Shown here: one piece after another, positions 18,125 to 25,838 of the stretch
Position numbering within the stretch: the stretch's first letter is position 1
Layout: the number at the start of each line of letters is the position of its first letter
From: an uncultured Ferrovibrio sp.
Lineage (GTDB): Bacteria; Pseudomonadota; Alphaproteobacteria; Ferrovibrionales; Ferrovibrionaceae
Direction of reading: 5' to 3'
DNA: 64,000 nucleotides
NCBI RefSeq assembly: GCF_937960835.1
Contig: NZ_CALGPC010000006.1
Coordinates: 310,001-374,000, forward strand
Program-made: the position numbers and the translations under genes
Notes under the pieces: generated by a model
What the model saw: the letters and a program-made list of their open reading frames with translations, nothing else
The model's database searches: none
Told to the model about the DNA's origin: nothing

Positions 18125-18153
18125 CAGCATGACGCTGCTAAGGCGTTATGCTG
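18125..18153. terminator. Hairpin between convergent DUF2336 gene and xdhC
   Basis: 11-bp inverted repeat CAGCATGACGC/GCGTTATGCTG with one G-T mismatch and a 7-base loop. It overlaps the xdhC stop. No T-run on either side, so it may slow or end transcription from both directions but is not a classic terminator. Confidence 0.5.
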
Positions 18154-18949
18154 CACTCTCGTCGATCACCCGCAGCACCTGCTTCTGCTGCTCGCGCAGT
18201 TGCAGCAATTGCGCCGCCGTGGCGATGGCGATTTCGCCAGGATGCTTGCCGGAGATGCCGCCGATGCCAATCGGGCAGGTAAGCTTCGCGATCTGATCTT
18301 CCGGGATGCCAAGCTCGCGGAAGCGTTTCTCGAACCGCGCGCGCTTGGTGGTGGAGCCGATCAGGCCGATATAGGCAAAGCGATTCTCCTGCAGCGCCTT
18401 GGCCGCAATGCCGAGATCGAGCGCATGGCTGTGCGTCATGATCAGCAGCCAGGCGCCATCGGGCAAGGTTGCGACGTCGCGTTCCGGCGCATTGGTGACC
18501 TCAACCTCCACGCCTGGTGGCACATGATCGGGGAAGGCATCCGGCCGCGGGTCGAACCAGCGTATCCGGCAAGGCAGTGCCGACAGCACCTGCACTATGG
18601 CTTTTCCGACATGGCCGGCGCCGAACAGGGCGACGGTGAAAAGATCCGGCCGCTGCGGCTCGAACAGCAAAGTGACGTGGCCGCCGCAGCATTGGCCCAA
18701 AGCCGGGCCGAGCGGGAATTTGCGCAGGCTCGGGCCCTGTTTGGCGGCGAGCATATGCCGCGCGATCTCAATGGCGCGGAATTCCAGCGTGCCGCCGCCG
18801 ATGGTGCCCACCGTATCGTCGGGCGTGACAACCATCTTGGTGCCGGCCTCGCGCGGCGCTGAACCATCGACGGCAGCAATGGTGACCAGCACGGCGCCGA
18901 TGCCGCGGCGTTCGCATTCACTCAGCGCATTCAGCCAGGCCGAAGTCAT
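18146..18949 (-). CDS. xdhC: Molybdenum cofactor chaperone XdhC
   Basis: XdhC sulfurates and inserts molybdenum cofactor into xanthine dehydrogenase; it is not part of the final enzyme. The 267-residue chain has the N-terminal XdhC domain (VTIAAVDGSAPREAGTKMVV, TIGGGTLEFRAIE, GQCCGGHVTLLFE) and the C-terminal Rossmann-like part (VALFGAGHVGKAI, YIGLIGSTTKRARF, CPIGIGGISGKHPGEIAI). ATG 18949 overlaps the xdhB stop by 4 bases; the longer frame upstream lies inside xdhB. Confidence 0.94.
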   Translation of the reverse strand: MTSAWLNALSECERRGIGAVLVTIAAVDGSAPREAGTKMVVTPDDTVGTIGGGTLEFRAIEIARHMLAAKQGPSLRKFPLGPALGQCCGGHVTLLFEPQRPDLFTVALFGAGHVGKAIVQVLSALPCRIRWFDPRPDAFPDHVPPGVEVEVTNAPERDVATLPDGAWLLIMTHSHALDLGIAAKALQENRFAYIGLIGSTTKRARFEKRFRELGIPEDQIAKLTCPIGIGGISGKHPGEIAIATAAQLLQLREQQKQVLRVIDESAA

Positions 18950-21288
18950 TTCGCCGCTACCGGGATGGATGCAGCCGCGGCCTTGCGTGCGGCTTCGATG
19001 GCCAGCAGCACGCGTTCGGGCGTTGCTGGCGCATCGAGATGCACAGGCTTGCCCGCTGCGGCGGAGGCTGCGTCCTTCAGGGCGAGCCAGGCGGAAATCG
19101 CCAGCATGAACGGCGGCTCGCCCACGGCCTTGGAACGGAAGATGGTATTGGCCGGATTGGCGCGGCCGGAGACGAGCTGCACGCGGAAATCGTCCGGCAG
19201 GTCGCGTGCGGTGGGAATCTTGTAGGTGCTGGGCGCATGGGTGCGCAGCCGGCCTTTTTCGTCCCACCACAGCTCTTCCATGGTAAGCCAGCCCAGGCCC
19301 TGCAGATAGCCGCCCTCCACCTGACCCAGATCGATGGCCGGATTGAGCGAGTTGCCGCAATCGTGCAGCAGGTCTGCGCGGGTAAAGCGGTATTCCCCCG
19401 TCAGCGTGTCCAGCAGCACCTCGGTCGCGGCGACGCCATAAGCGAAGTAATAGAAGGGCTGGCCCTTGCCGCTCTCGCGGTCAAAATGAATCTCCGGCGT
19501 GGCATAGAAGCCGGCAGCGGAAAGCGGCACGCGCGCCAGATAGGCCTTGTGCACCACATCGCCGAAATCGAGCGACTGGCCGCCGCCGCTGACCCTGCCA
19601 TCCGCAAAGACGATCTGCTCCGCCGGAACCTTCAGCTCATGCGCGGCCACCTCGGCCAGACGCTGCCGCAGCGTAAGCGCGGCCTGTTCCGCTGCCTTGC
19701 CGTTGAGGTCAGCGCCCGACGATGCAGCGGTGGCAGAAGTGTTCGGTACCTTGTCGGTGCGCGTCGCGGTGATGCGGATGCGATGAAGGTCAATGCCAAG
19801 CACTTCGGCGACGACCTGCGCCACTTTGACATAGAGGCCCTGGCCCATCTCGGTGCCGCCATGATTGACCTGTACCGAGCCATCTTCATAGATCAGCACC
19901 AGCGCGCCGGCCTGGTTGAGGAAGGTGGCGGTGAAGGAGATGCCGAATTTGACCGGCGTCACCGCCAGGCCTTTTTTCAGATAGGGGCTTTGCGCGTTGA
20001 ACGCGGCAATCTCTTCGCGGCGACGGCGATAATTGCTGGAGGCCAGCAGCTCGTCGAAAAGTTCGGGCAGGATATTGTCGGTGACGGTCTGGTAATAGGG
20101 CGTGACGTTGCGCGCCGTCTTTCCGTAGAGATTGGCCAGCCGCACCTCCAGCGGATCGCGCCCTAAATAACGTGAGATCTCATCGACCACATACTCCGTC
20201 GCCGCCATGCCCTGTGGCCCACCGAAGCCGCGGAAAGCTGTATTCGAGACGGTATTGGTCTTGCAGCTCAGGCCGGTGATCGTCACATCCGGGATGTAGT
20301 AGCTGGAATCGGCATGGAAGACGGCCCGGTCAACCACGGCGCCGGTGAGATCCGCCGCCCAGCCGCCGCGGCCTGCCAGCAGCAGATCATAGCCGAGGAT
20401 GCGGCCATCGGAATCAAAGCCGACCTCGTAACGCACCAGGAAATCATGCCGCTTGCCGGTGGCGATCATGTCCTCGTCACGGTCCAGCCGCAGCTTCACC
20501 GGCCGCTGCGTGCGCTGCGCCAGCACGGCGGCGATGCAGGCGAATTGCGCAGCCTGCGTCTCCTTGCCGCCGAAGCCGCCGCCCATGCGCCGGCATTCCA
20601 CTGTGATGCTGTGCTGCGACTTGCCCAGCACGCGGGCGACCAGCTTCTGCACCTCACTCGGATGCTGGGTCGAGCAATGCACGAAGACATCGCCATCCTC
20701 GCGCGGCTCGACCAACGAGACCTGGCCTTCCAGATAGAAATGATCCTGGCCGCCGAGCCGAAGCTCACCCCTCAGGCGATGCGGCGCTTTGGCAATCGCC
20801 GCTCTCGCATCGCCGCGCTTCAGGACGGAAGGCGGCATCAGCAGGGAATTCTTCTCGATGGCTTCAGAAAGATCGAGGATTGCGGGCAGGTCTTCGTATT
20901 CGACCTTGATCAGCCTGGCTGCGCGGCGTGCGGTGGCGAGATCGACGGCGGCGACGGCGGCAATCGGCTGGCCGTGGAATTCGACCACATCCTTCGCCAG
21001 CACCGGCTCTGGCCGGATGATCGGCGCGATGTCGGGATCGCCGGGCACATCGGCGACGGTAATGATGGCGCGCACGCCAGCCAGGCCGCGCGCTGCCGAA
21101 AGATCAATGCTTTTGATCCGCGCGTGGGTGCGCTCGCTCAGATGCAGGGCCGCATGCAGCAGGCCTTCCGGCTCAGGCAGGTCGTCGATGTAGCGCGCCG
21201 TGCCGGCCACATGCCTGCGCGCGCTGTCATGCGCGATGGGCTTGTTGGCGATCAGCGTTTTCTGCACGGTCATGTTCTGCGCAGTCAT
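18946..21288 (-). CDS. xdhB: Xanthine dehydrogenase molybdopterin-binding subunit XdhB
   Basis: The 780-residue catalytic subunit that oxidises hypoxanthine to xanthine and urate. It shows the N-terminal a/b hammerhead (SARRHVAGTARYIDDLPEPEG), the Moco region ECRRMGGGFGGKETQA, FRGFGGPQGMAATE with the substrate-site Arg, and GTEMGQGLYVKVAQV. The C-terminal VGEPPFMLAISAW contains the catalytic Glu. The ATG overlaps the xdhA stop by 4 bases. Full length. Confidence 0.95.
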   Translation of the reverse strand: MTAQNMTVQKTLIANKPIAHDSARRHVAGTARYIDDLPEPEGLLHAALHLSERTHARIKSIDLSAARGLAGVRAIITVADVPGDPDIAPIIRPEPVLAKDVVEFHGQPIAAVAAVDLATARRAARLIKVEYEDLPAILDLSEAIEKNSLLMPPSVLKRGDARAAIAKAPHRLRGELRLGGQDHFYLEGQVSLVEPREDGDVFVHCSTQHPSEVQKLVARVLGKSQHSITVECRRMGGGFGGKETQAAQFACIAAVLAQRTQRPVKLRLDRDEDMIATGKRHDFLVRYEVGFDSDGRILGYDLLLAGRGGWAADLTGAVVDRAVFHADSSYYIPDVTITGLSCKTNTVSNTAFRGFGGPQGMAATEYVVDEISRYLGRDPLEVRLANLYGKTARNVTPYYQTVTDNILPELFDELLASSNYRRRREEIAAFNAQSPYLKKGLAVTPVKFGISFTATFLNQAGALVLIYEDGSVQVNHGGTEMGQGLYVKVAQVVAEVLGIDLHRIRITATRTDKVPNTSATAASSGADLNGKAAEQAALTLRQRLAEVAAHELKVPAEQIVFADGRVSGGGQSLDFGDVVHKAYLARVPLSAAGFYATPEIHFDRESGKGQPFYYFAYGVAATEVLLDTLTGEYRFTRADLLHDCGNSLNPAIDLGQVEGGYLQGLGWLTMEELWWDEKGRLRTHAPSTYKIPTARDLPDDFRVQLVSGRANPANTIFRSKAVGEPPFMLAISAWLALKDAASAAAGKPVHLDAPATPERVLLAIEAARKAAAASIPVAAK

Positions 21289-22742
21289 TCGGCGGCCTCC
21301 ACGCCGATCTTCCGGCCTTCGTTGACCTCCAGGCAGAACTTGCGCAGCAGGTTCTGCGCCGCCAGCAGGCGGTATTCAGCCGAGGCGCGCATGTCGCTCA
21401 GCGGCGTGAAATCCTCAGCCAAGGCCGACACCGCAGGTTCGATCTCGGAAGGGGTGAAGCGCTTGCCGATCAGCGCTGCTTCGGTCTTGCGGGCGCGGGC
21501 GGGCACCGCCGCCATGCCGCCGAAGCCGATCCGCGCGCCGGCGATGCTGCCGCCATCCAGCATGACTTGGAAAGCGCCCAGCACGGCGGAGATGTCCTGA
21601 TCGAAGCGCTTCGACAGCTTGTAGACGGCGAAGCGGCTCTCAGGCTTGGGCTTTATCACCGTCACGCTCTCGACGAATTCACCGGGCTGCAGCGCCGTCT
21701 TGCGATAGCCAAGATAGAAATCCTCCAGCGCCAGCTGCCGCTGCCCCGCCTGGCTGCGCAGGTTCACCGAGGCGCCAAGGGCAATCAGCGCCGGCATGCT
21801 GTCGCCGATGGGCGAGCCATTGGCGATATTGCCGCCCAGTGTTCCGGAATTGCGGATCTGCACCGAGCCCAGCCGCCGCAGCATGCGGGCGAAATCGGGA
21901 TGCAGGCTTTCGATGGCGGCGAAGGCGTCGGTGAAGGTCACGCCGGCGCCGATCTCGATGCGGTCGCCATGATCCTCGATCCGCTGCAGTTCCTTCACGC
22001 GGCCGAGATAGACGATGCTGCGCGGCGCGCGCTGCTGCTTGGTGATCCATAGGCCCACATCGGTGCCGCCGGCGAGAAGCCAGGTCTCGCCCTGCGGCAG
22101 CTTGGTCAGGACGTCGGTCAGTTCATCCAGATTGCGCGGCGCGATGAAATCGCCTGACGGTGTCGATTGCCACAGCATGCGCCGCCGCTTCAGGCTGTTG
22201 AGCTGCTCCAGCAACTCGGCTTCTGCTTGGTCGAAGCGGTCGGTTGTCGCGTAGCCGAACATGCGGCGGCCGGCTTCCAGAATCGGCCGGTAGCCGGTGC
22301 AGCGGCAGAGATTGCCGGCCAGCGCATCCTTCAGGCTGGCATCGTCGGCGGCATCGCGCTGATGGAAATAGGCGAACAGCGACATGACGAAGCCCGGCGT
22401 GCAGAAGCCGCATTGCGAGCCATGGGCATCGACGATCGCCTGCTGCACGGGATGCAGCGTTTCGCCATCGGCAAGGTCGTCGACGGTGAACAGCGCTTTG
22501 CCGTCGATCTGGTGCACCAGCAGGATGCAGGCATTGACCGCGCGATAGCGCGGACGTCCGTCTTCGGTCGCCTCAGCCAGGACCACCGTGCAGGCGCCGC
22601 AATCGCCCTCGGCGCAGCCTTCCTTGCTGCCGGTGCGGCCCATGGTAAGTCGGAGATACTCCAGGAGTGTGGCGGTGTGCGGGACTTCGCGGCCCACCGT
22701 GACCACCTGCCCGCGCGAGATGAACCGAACGGGGTCGGACAT
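21285..22742 (-). CDS. xdhA: Xanthine dehydrogenase small subunit XdhA (2Fe-2S and FAD)
   Basis: A 485-residue electron-transfer subunit. The N-terminal plant-type 2Fe-2S site is GCAEGDCGACTVVL. The second cluster domain has CGFCTPGFVMSLFA and NLCRCTGYRPI. An FAD domain follows (about 190-370; LLAGGTDVGLW, SVQIRNSGTLGGNIANGSPIGD), then the CO dehydrogenase flavoprotein C-terminal domain. First xdh gene, 60 bases after the upstream ABC permease on the same strand, so the transporter and the enzyme are probably one operon. Confidence 0.95.
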   Translation of the reverse strand: MSDPVRFISRGQVVTVGREVPHTATLLEYLRLTMGRTGSKEGCAEGDCGACTVVLAEATEDGRPRYRAVNACILLVHQIDGKALFTVDDLADGETLHPVQQAIVDAHGSQCGFCTPGFVMSLFAYFHQRDAADDASLKDALAGNLCRCTGYRPILEAGRRMFGYATTDRFDQAEAELLEQLNSLKRRRMLWQSTPSGDFIAPRNLDELTDVLTKLPQGETWLLAGGTDVGLWITKQQRAPRSIVYLGRVKELQRIEDHGDRIEIGAGVTFTDAFAAIESLHPDFARMLRRLGSVQIRNSGTLGGNIANGSPIGDSMPALIALGASVNLRSQAGQRQLALEDFYLGYRKTALQPGEFVESVTVIKPKPESRFAVYKLSKRFDQDISAVLGAFQVMLDGGSIAGARIGFGGMAAVPARARKTEAALIGKRFTPSEIEPAVSALAEDFTPLSDMRASAEYRLLAAQNLLRKFCLEVNEGRKIGVEAAE

Positions 22743-22802
22743 GGCACACTCCCAATCCGCCCGGCATAAGCCGGCCGGGCCGGTTCACGTTAGCAAATCG
22801 CT

Positions 22803-23573
22803 TTACGATATCAACTCGCCGCGGAAGGCCCAGCCGGTCATGCGGCGCTCGAACCAGACCGCGACCGCGTACATCAGCACGCCCATCACCGCCACCACGA
22901 TCAGGCCGGAGAAGACCAGCGGCACGTTGTAGCTCGAGGAGGCCGACAGCATCAGGTAGCCGATGCCCTCGTTCGAGGCGACCGTCTCGGCGATCACCGA
23001 ACCGACGAAGGCCAGCGTGATGGCGATCTTCAGCGAAGCGAAAAGGTAGGGCATCGCGCGCGGAAGTCCAATCTTGGTCAGGATTTCCATCTTGGTGGCC
23101 CCCAGCGAGCGCAGCACGTCGCGCAATTCCGGCTCGATGGTGGCAAGGCCGGTGGCGACGTTCACCACGATGGGGAAGAAGGAAATCACGAAGGCGGTGA
23201 TGATCGCCGGCACCGTGCCGATGCCGAACCAGATCACCAGCACCGGCACGATGGCGACCTTCGGGATCGAGTTGAAGCCGATCAGCACCGGATAAAGGCC
23301 GTTATAGACCAGCTTGGAAGCGCCGATGGCGATCCCGAGCAGCGCACCGCCGACCACGCCGAGTGCGAAGCCGGCGGTGGTGGTGAACAGCGTCTGCAAG
23401 GAATGATGCAGAATCTGCGGCGCGAACTGCACCGTGGTCTCGAACACCAGGCTCGGGCGCGGCAGGATGAAAGGCTCGACGCCGGTGACGATGCACAGGG
23501 CTTCCCAGAAGACGAACAGGCCGATGGTCACCAGCCAGGGCATCGCGCGCTGCAAGGCTTTCTCGCTGGTCAC
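22803..23573 (-). CDS. SsuC/TauC-type ABC transporter permease
   Basis: A 256-residue inner-membrane permease of the nitrate/sulfonate/taurine/pyrimidine-precursor family (TIGR/BPD type). About six TM segments; EAA-like loop EPELRDVLRSLGATKMEILTKIGLPRAMPYLFASLKIA. The ATG overlaps the ATPase gene stop by 4 bases. Its placement directly upstream of xdhABC suggests import of a purine or related heterocycle. No binding-protein gene is present nearby, so that component must be encoded elsewhere. Confidence 0.9.
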   Translation of the reverse strand: MTSEKALQRAMPWLVTIGLFVFWEALCIVTGVEPFILPRPSLVFETTVQFAPQILHHSLQTLFTTTAGFALGVVGGALLGIAIGASKLVYNGLYPVLIGFNSIPKVAIVPVLVIWFGIGTVPAIITAFVISFFPIVVNVATGLATIEPELRDVLRSLGATKMEILTKIGLPRAMPYLFASLKIAITLAFVGSVIAETVASNEGIGYLMLSASSSYNVPLVFSGLIVVAVMGVLMYAVAVWFERRMTGWAFRGELIS

Positions 23574-24373
23574 GACACCCTCACTTCATGAATATGGTCG
23601 CGCAGTTCGTGCACGATGGCGCCGAAATGCGGCTCGAAGGTCGTTTCCAGCGTGCGCGGATGGGCGATGTCGACCTTCTTGGTCAGGATCACCTTGCCTG
23701 GTCGCTTGCTCATCACGAAAACCTTGTCGGCGAGATAGACGGCCTCGCGCAGATCGTGGGTGATCAGGATCGCGGTGAAGCGCTTTTCCATCCACAGATT
23801 CTGCATCACCGCCCAAAGCTCTTCGCGGGTGAAGGCATCCAGCGCGCCGAAGGGCTCGTCCAGCATCAGAAGCCGCGGGTCGTGGATGATGGCACGGCAC
23901 AGATTGGCGCGCTGCTGCATGCCGCCCGATAACTGCCAGGGATACTTGTCGGCGAAATCCGCAAGGCCGACGGTTTTCAGCAGCGACATGGCGCGCTCGA
24001 TATAGGCCTTCTTGTTACGGCGCAGATTGCGCTTGTGCGGCTCGACGATTTCCAGCGGCAGCATCACGTTTTCCAGCGTGGTGCGCCAGGGCAGCAGGGT
24101 CGAGTTCTGAAACGCCATGCCGACGCCCTGCACGGGGCCGCGCACCGGCTTGCCGCCGATGGTGATATTGCCGGCCGTGGTGTTCAGAAGACCGGTGACC
24201 AGTTTCATCAGGGTGGACTTGCCGCAGCCCGAAGGGCCAACCACGGCGACGAACTCGCCTTCTTCGATATCGAGGGACAGATCCTCGACGGCCAGTGTCT
24301 TTTCCTCGGCGAGTTCATAAACCAGGCTGACGCCGTCGATCTTTACGAAAGCCGGTCCCTGCATTACGCCCAT
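23570..24373 (-). CDS. SsuB/TauB-type ABC transporter ATP-binding protein
   Basis: A 267-residue ATPase with Walker A GPSGCGKST, Q-loop FQNSTLLPWRTTLENV (the SsuB/TauB form), signature LSGGMQQRANLCRAI, Walker B LLMLDEPFGALDAFTREELW and H-loop ILITHDLREAVYLAD. It starts at 24373 or at ATG 24364. Leads the ABC-xdh operon. A direct repeat that may be an operator lies in the upstream divergent region. Confidence 0.92.
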   Translation of the reverse strand: MGVMQGPAFVKIDGVSLVYELAEEKTLAVEDLSLDIEEGEFVAVVGPSGCGKSTLMKLVTGLLNTTAGNITIGGKPVRGPVQGVGMAFQNSTLLPWRTTLENVMLPLEIVEPHKRNLRRNKKAYIERAMSLLKTVGLADFADKYPWQLSGGMQQRANLCRAIIHDPRLLMLDEPFGALDAFTREELWAVMQNLWMEKRFTAILITHDLREAVYLADKVFVMSKRPGKVILTKKVDIAHPRTLETTFEPHFGAIVHELRDHIHEVRVS

Positions 24374-24531
24374 TCCGCACCAAGGCGCATGGCGAGGGCC
24401 AGCGCATTACGGCCACACCGCTTAACGGCGCAGCCGCATTCCACTACCATTACGTTCATGATGCGACCTGTCCCCCTGGTCCCGAACTTCTGCGGCTGCG
24501 GATTAGTGTTCCTTCGTGCCGCATATGGAAG

Positions 24532-24565
24532 AATTGTAAACACTGTTGCCGCAAAATTGTAAACA
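24532..24565. promoter_or_regulatory. Direct repeat AATTGTAAACA x2 in divergent promoter region
   Basis: Two exact 11-base copies (24532-24542 and 24555-24565), start-to-start 23 bases, in an A/T-rich patch of a GC-rich genome. They sit between the ABC-xdh operon (leftward) and an MFS gene (rightward, start 24605). The arrangement fits a regulator binding one face of the helix; the regulator is unknown. Confidence 0.5.
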
Positions 24566-24604
24566 GTTTTTGGCTGCCCGTTTTCTGGGCAGGAGGAGTG
24601 CAAG

Positions 24605-25777
24605 GTGACCATCGAGTCGCGCGGCATGGCATGGCGAATCAGCCTGCATTTCGCCGCGCTGTTTATTGTCCCCGGCGTTTATCTGCCGTTTTTCGCAGTC
24701 TGGCTCGAGTCGCGCAGTCTGGCGCCGACGCAGATCTCGATCATGCTGTCGGTCGGCATCCTGATGCGCCTGCTGGCCGGGCCGATGGCGGCGCATGTGG
24801 TCGACCGCAGCGGACGGCGCAAGACGGCGCTGATCCTTCTCGCCTGGGCGAGCCTCGCCAGCTTCGCGCTGCTCGGCTGGGTGGATGGTTTTGCCGCCAT
24901 GCTGCTGGTGTGGGTCGTCCATTGCGCGGCCTGGGCGCCGGTGACGCCGTTCAGCGACAACATCGCCTTGCTGGCATCCACGCGGCACGGACTGCATTAC
25001 GGCCGCATGCGGCTGTGGGGCAGCATCAGCTTTCTCTGCGCCGCCTATCTTTCCGGTCTGTGGCTGAAAGGCCGCGATGCCGACTGGATCTTCGTGCTGC
25101 TGCTGGGCGGCTACACGGCTCTGGTGCTGGGCGCTCATCTGCTGCCCGATCTGCGCCTGCCGCTGGACAAGCCGCGCGTCGGCGCGCCGGCTTTCCGCCT
25201 GCTGCGTTCGCGGCGTTTTCTGCTGTTCATGGGCGCTGCTGCCTGCCTGCAGGCCAGCCATGCCGCCTTCTATACCTTCGGCACGCTGCACTGGCGCAGT
25301 CTTGGTCATAGCGATGCGGCCATCGGCTGGCTCTGGGCCGAAGGCGTGGTGGCCGAGATCGTGCTGTTCGCCTTTGCCCAAAGAGTGCCGGCCTGGCTTG
25401 GCGGCACGGGTTTGCTGCTGATCGCGGCCACCGGCGGCCTGCTGCGCTGGAGCATCACGGCGGAGGCGGAAGACTATCTGCTGCTCGCAATTCTGCAGGT
25501 GCTGCATGCCGCCACTTTCGGGGCGGCGCATATCGGCGCGATGCGGCTGCTGTCGGACGGCGTGACGCCGAGTGACTCGGCCACGGCGCAGACGCTTTAT
25601 GTCGCCGGCAACAGCGCCATGCTGGCGCTGGCGACGCTTGCGGTCGGGCCGATTTTTGCCTGGGGCGGCGGCGCGATCTATTGGGCGATGACAGCGCTGT
25701 CGCTGGTTGGCGGCGCCTGCGCGCTGATGCTCTGGCACAGGCGCGACAACCTGGTTTTCGCGCCGCCGCAGCCATAG
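24605..25777 (+). CDS. MFS transporter of the MFS_1-like / HcaT-type group
   Basis: A 390-residue protein with about 12 TM segments. The N-terminus LFIVPGVYLPFFAVWLESRSL and GPMAAHVVDRSGRRKTALIL match the nucleoside/3-phenylpropionate transporter-like (MFS_1_like) family, as does RLWGSISFLCAAYLSG. GTG 24605 is chosen for the strong ribosome site GGAGGAG about 8 bases upstream. Divergent from the ABC-xdh operon. Substrate unknown. Confidence 0.85.
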   Translation: MTIESRGMAWRISLHFAALFIVPGVYLPFFAVWLESRSLAPTQISIMLSVGILMRLLAGPMAAHVVDRSGRRKTALILLAWASLASFALLGWVDGFAAMLLVWVVHCAAWAPVTPFSDNIALLASTRHGLHYGRMRLWGSISFLCAAYLSGLWLKGRDADWIFVLLLGGYTALVLGAHLLPDLRLPLDKPRVGAPAFRLLRSRRFLLFMGAAACLQASHAAFYTFGTLHWRSLGHSDAAIGWLWAEGVVAEIVLFAFAQRVPAWLGGTGLLLIAATGGLLRWSITAEAEDYLLLAILQVLHAATFGAAHIGAMRLLSDGVTPSDSATAQTLYVAGNSAMLALATLAVGPIFAWGGGAIYWAMTALSLVGGACALMLWHRRDNLVFAPPQP

Positions 25778-25790
25778 CGGCCTCATGAAA

Positions 25791-25818
25791 GAAGCCCGCG
25801 GGTTGCGCCGCGGGCTTC
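25791..25818. terminator. Convergent terminator hairpin between MFS gene and iorB
   Basis: Perfect 11-bp stem GAAGCCCGCGG/CCGCGGGCTTC with a 6-base loop, between two converging genes. T-runs are short on both sides; probably bidirectional. Confidence 0.75.
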
Positions 25819-25838
25819 TCCGATAGTTTGGATGGCCG

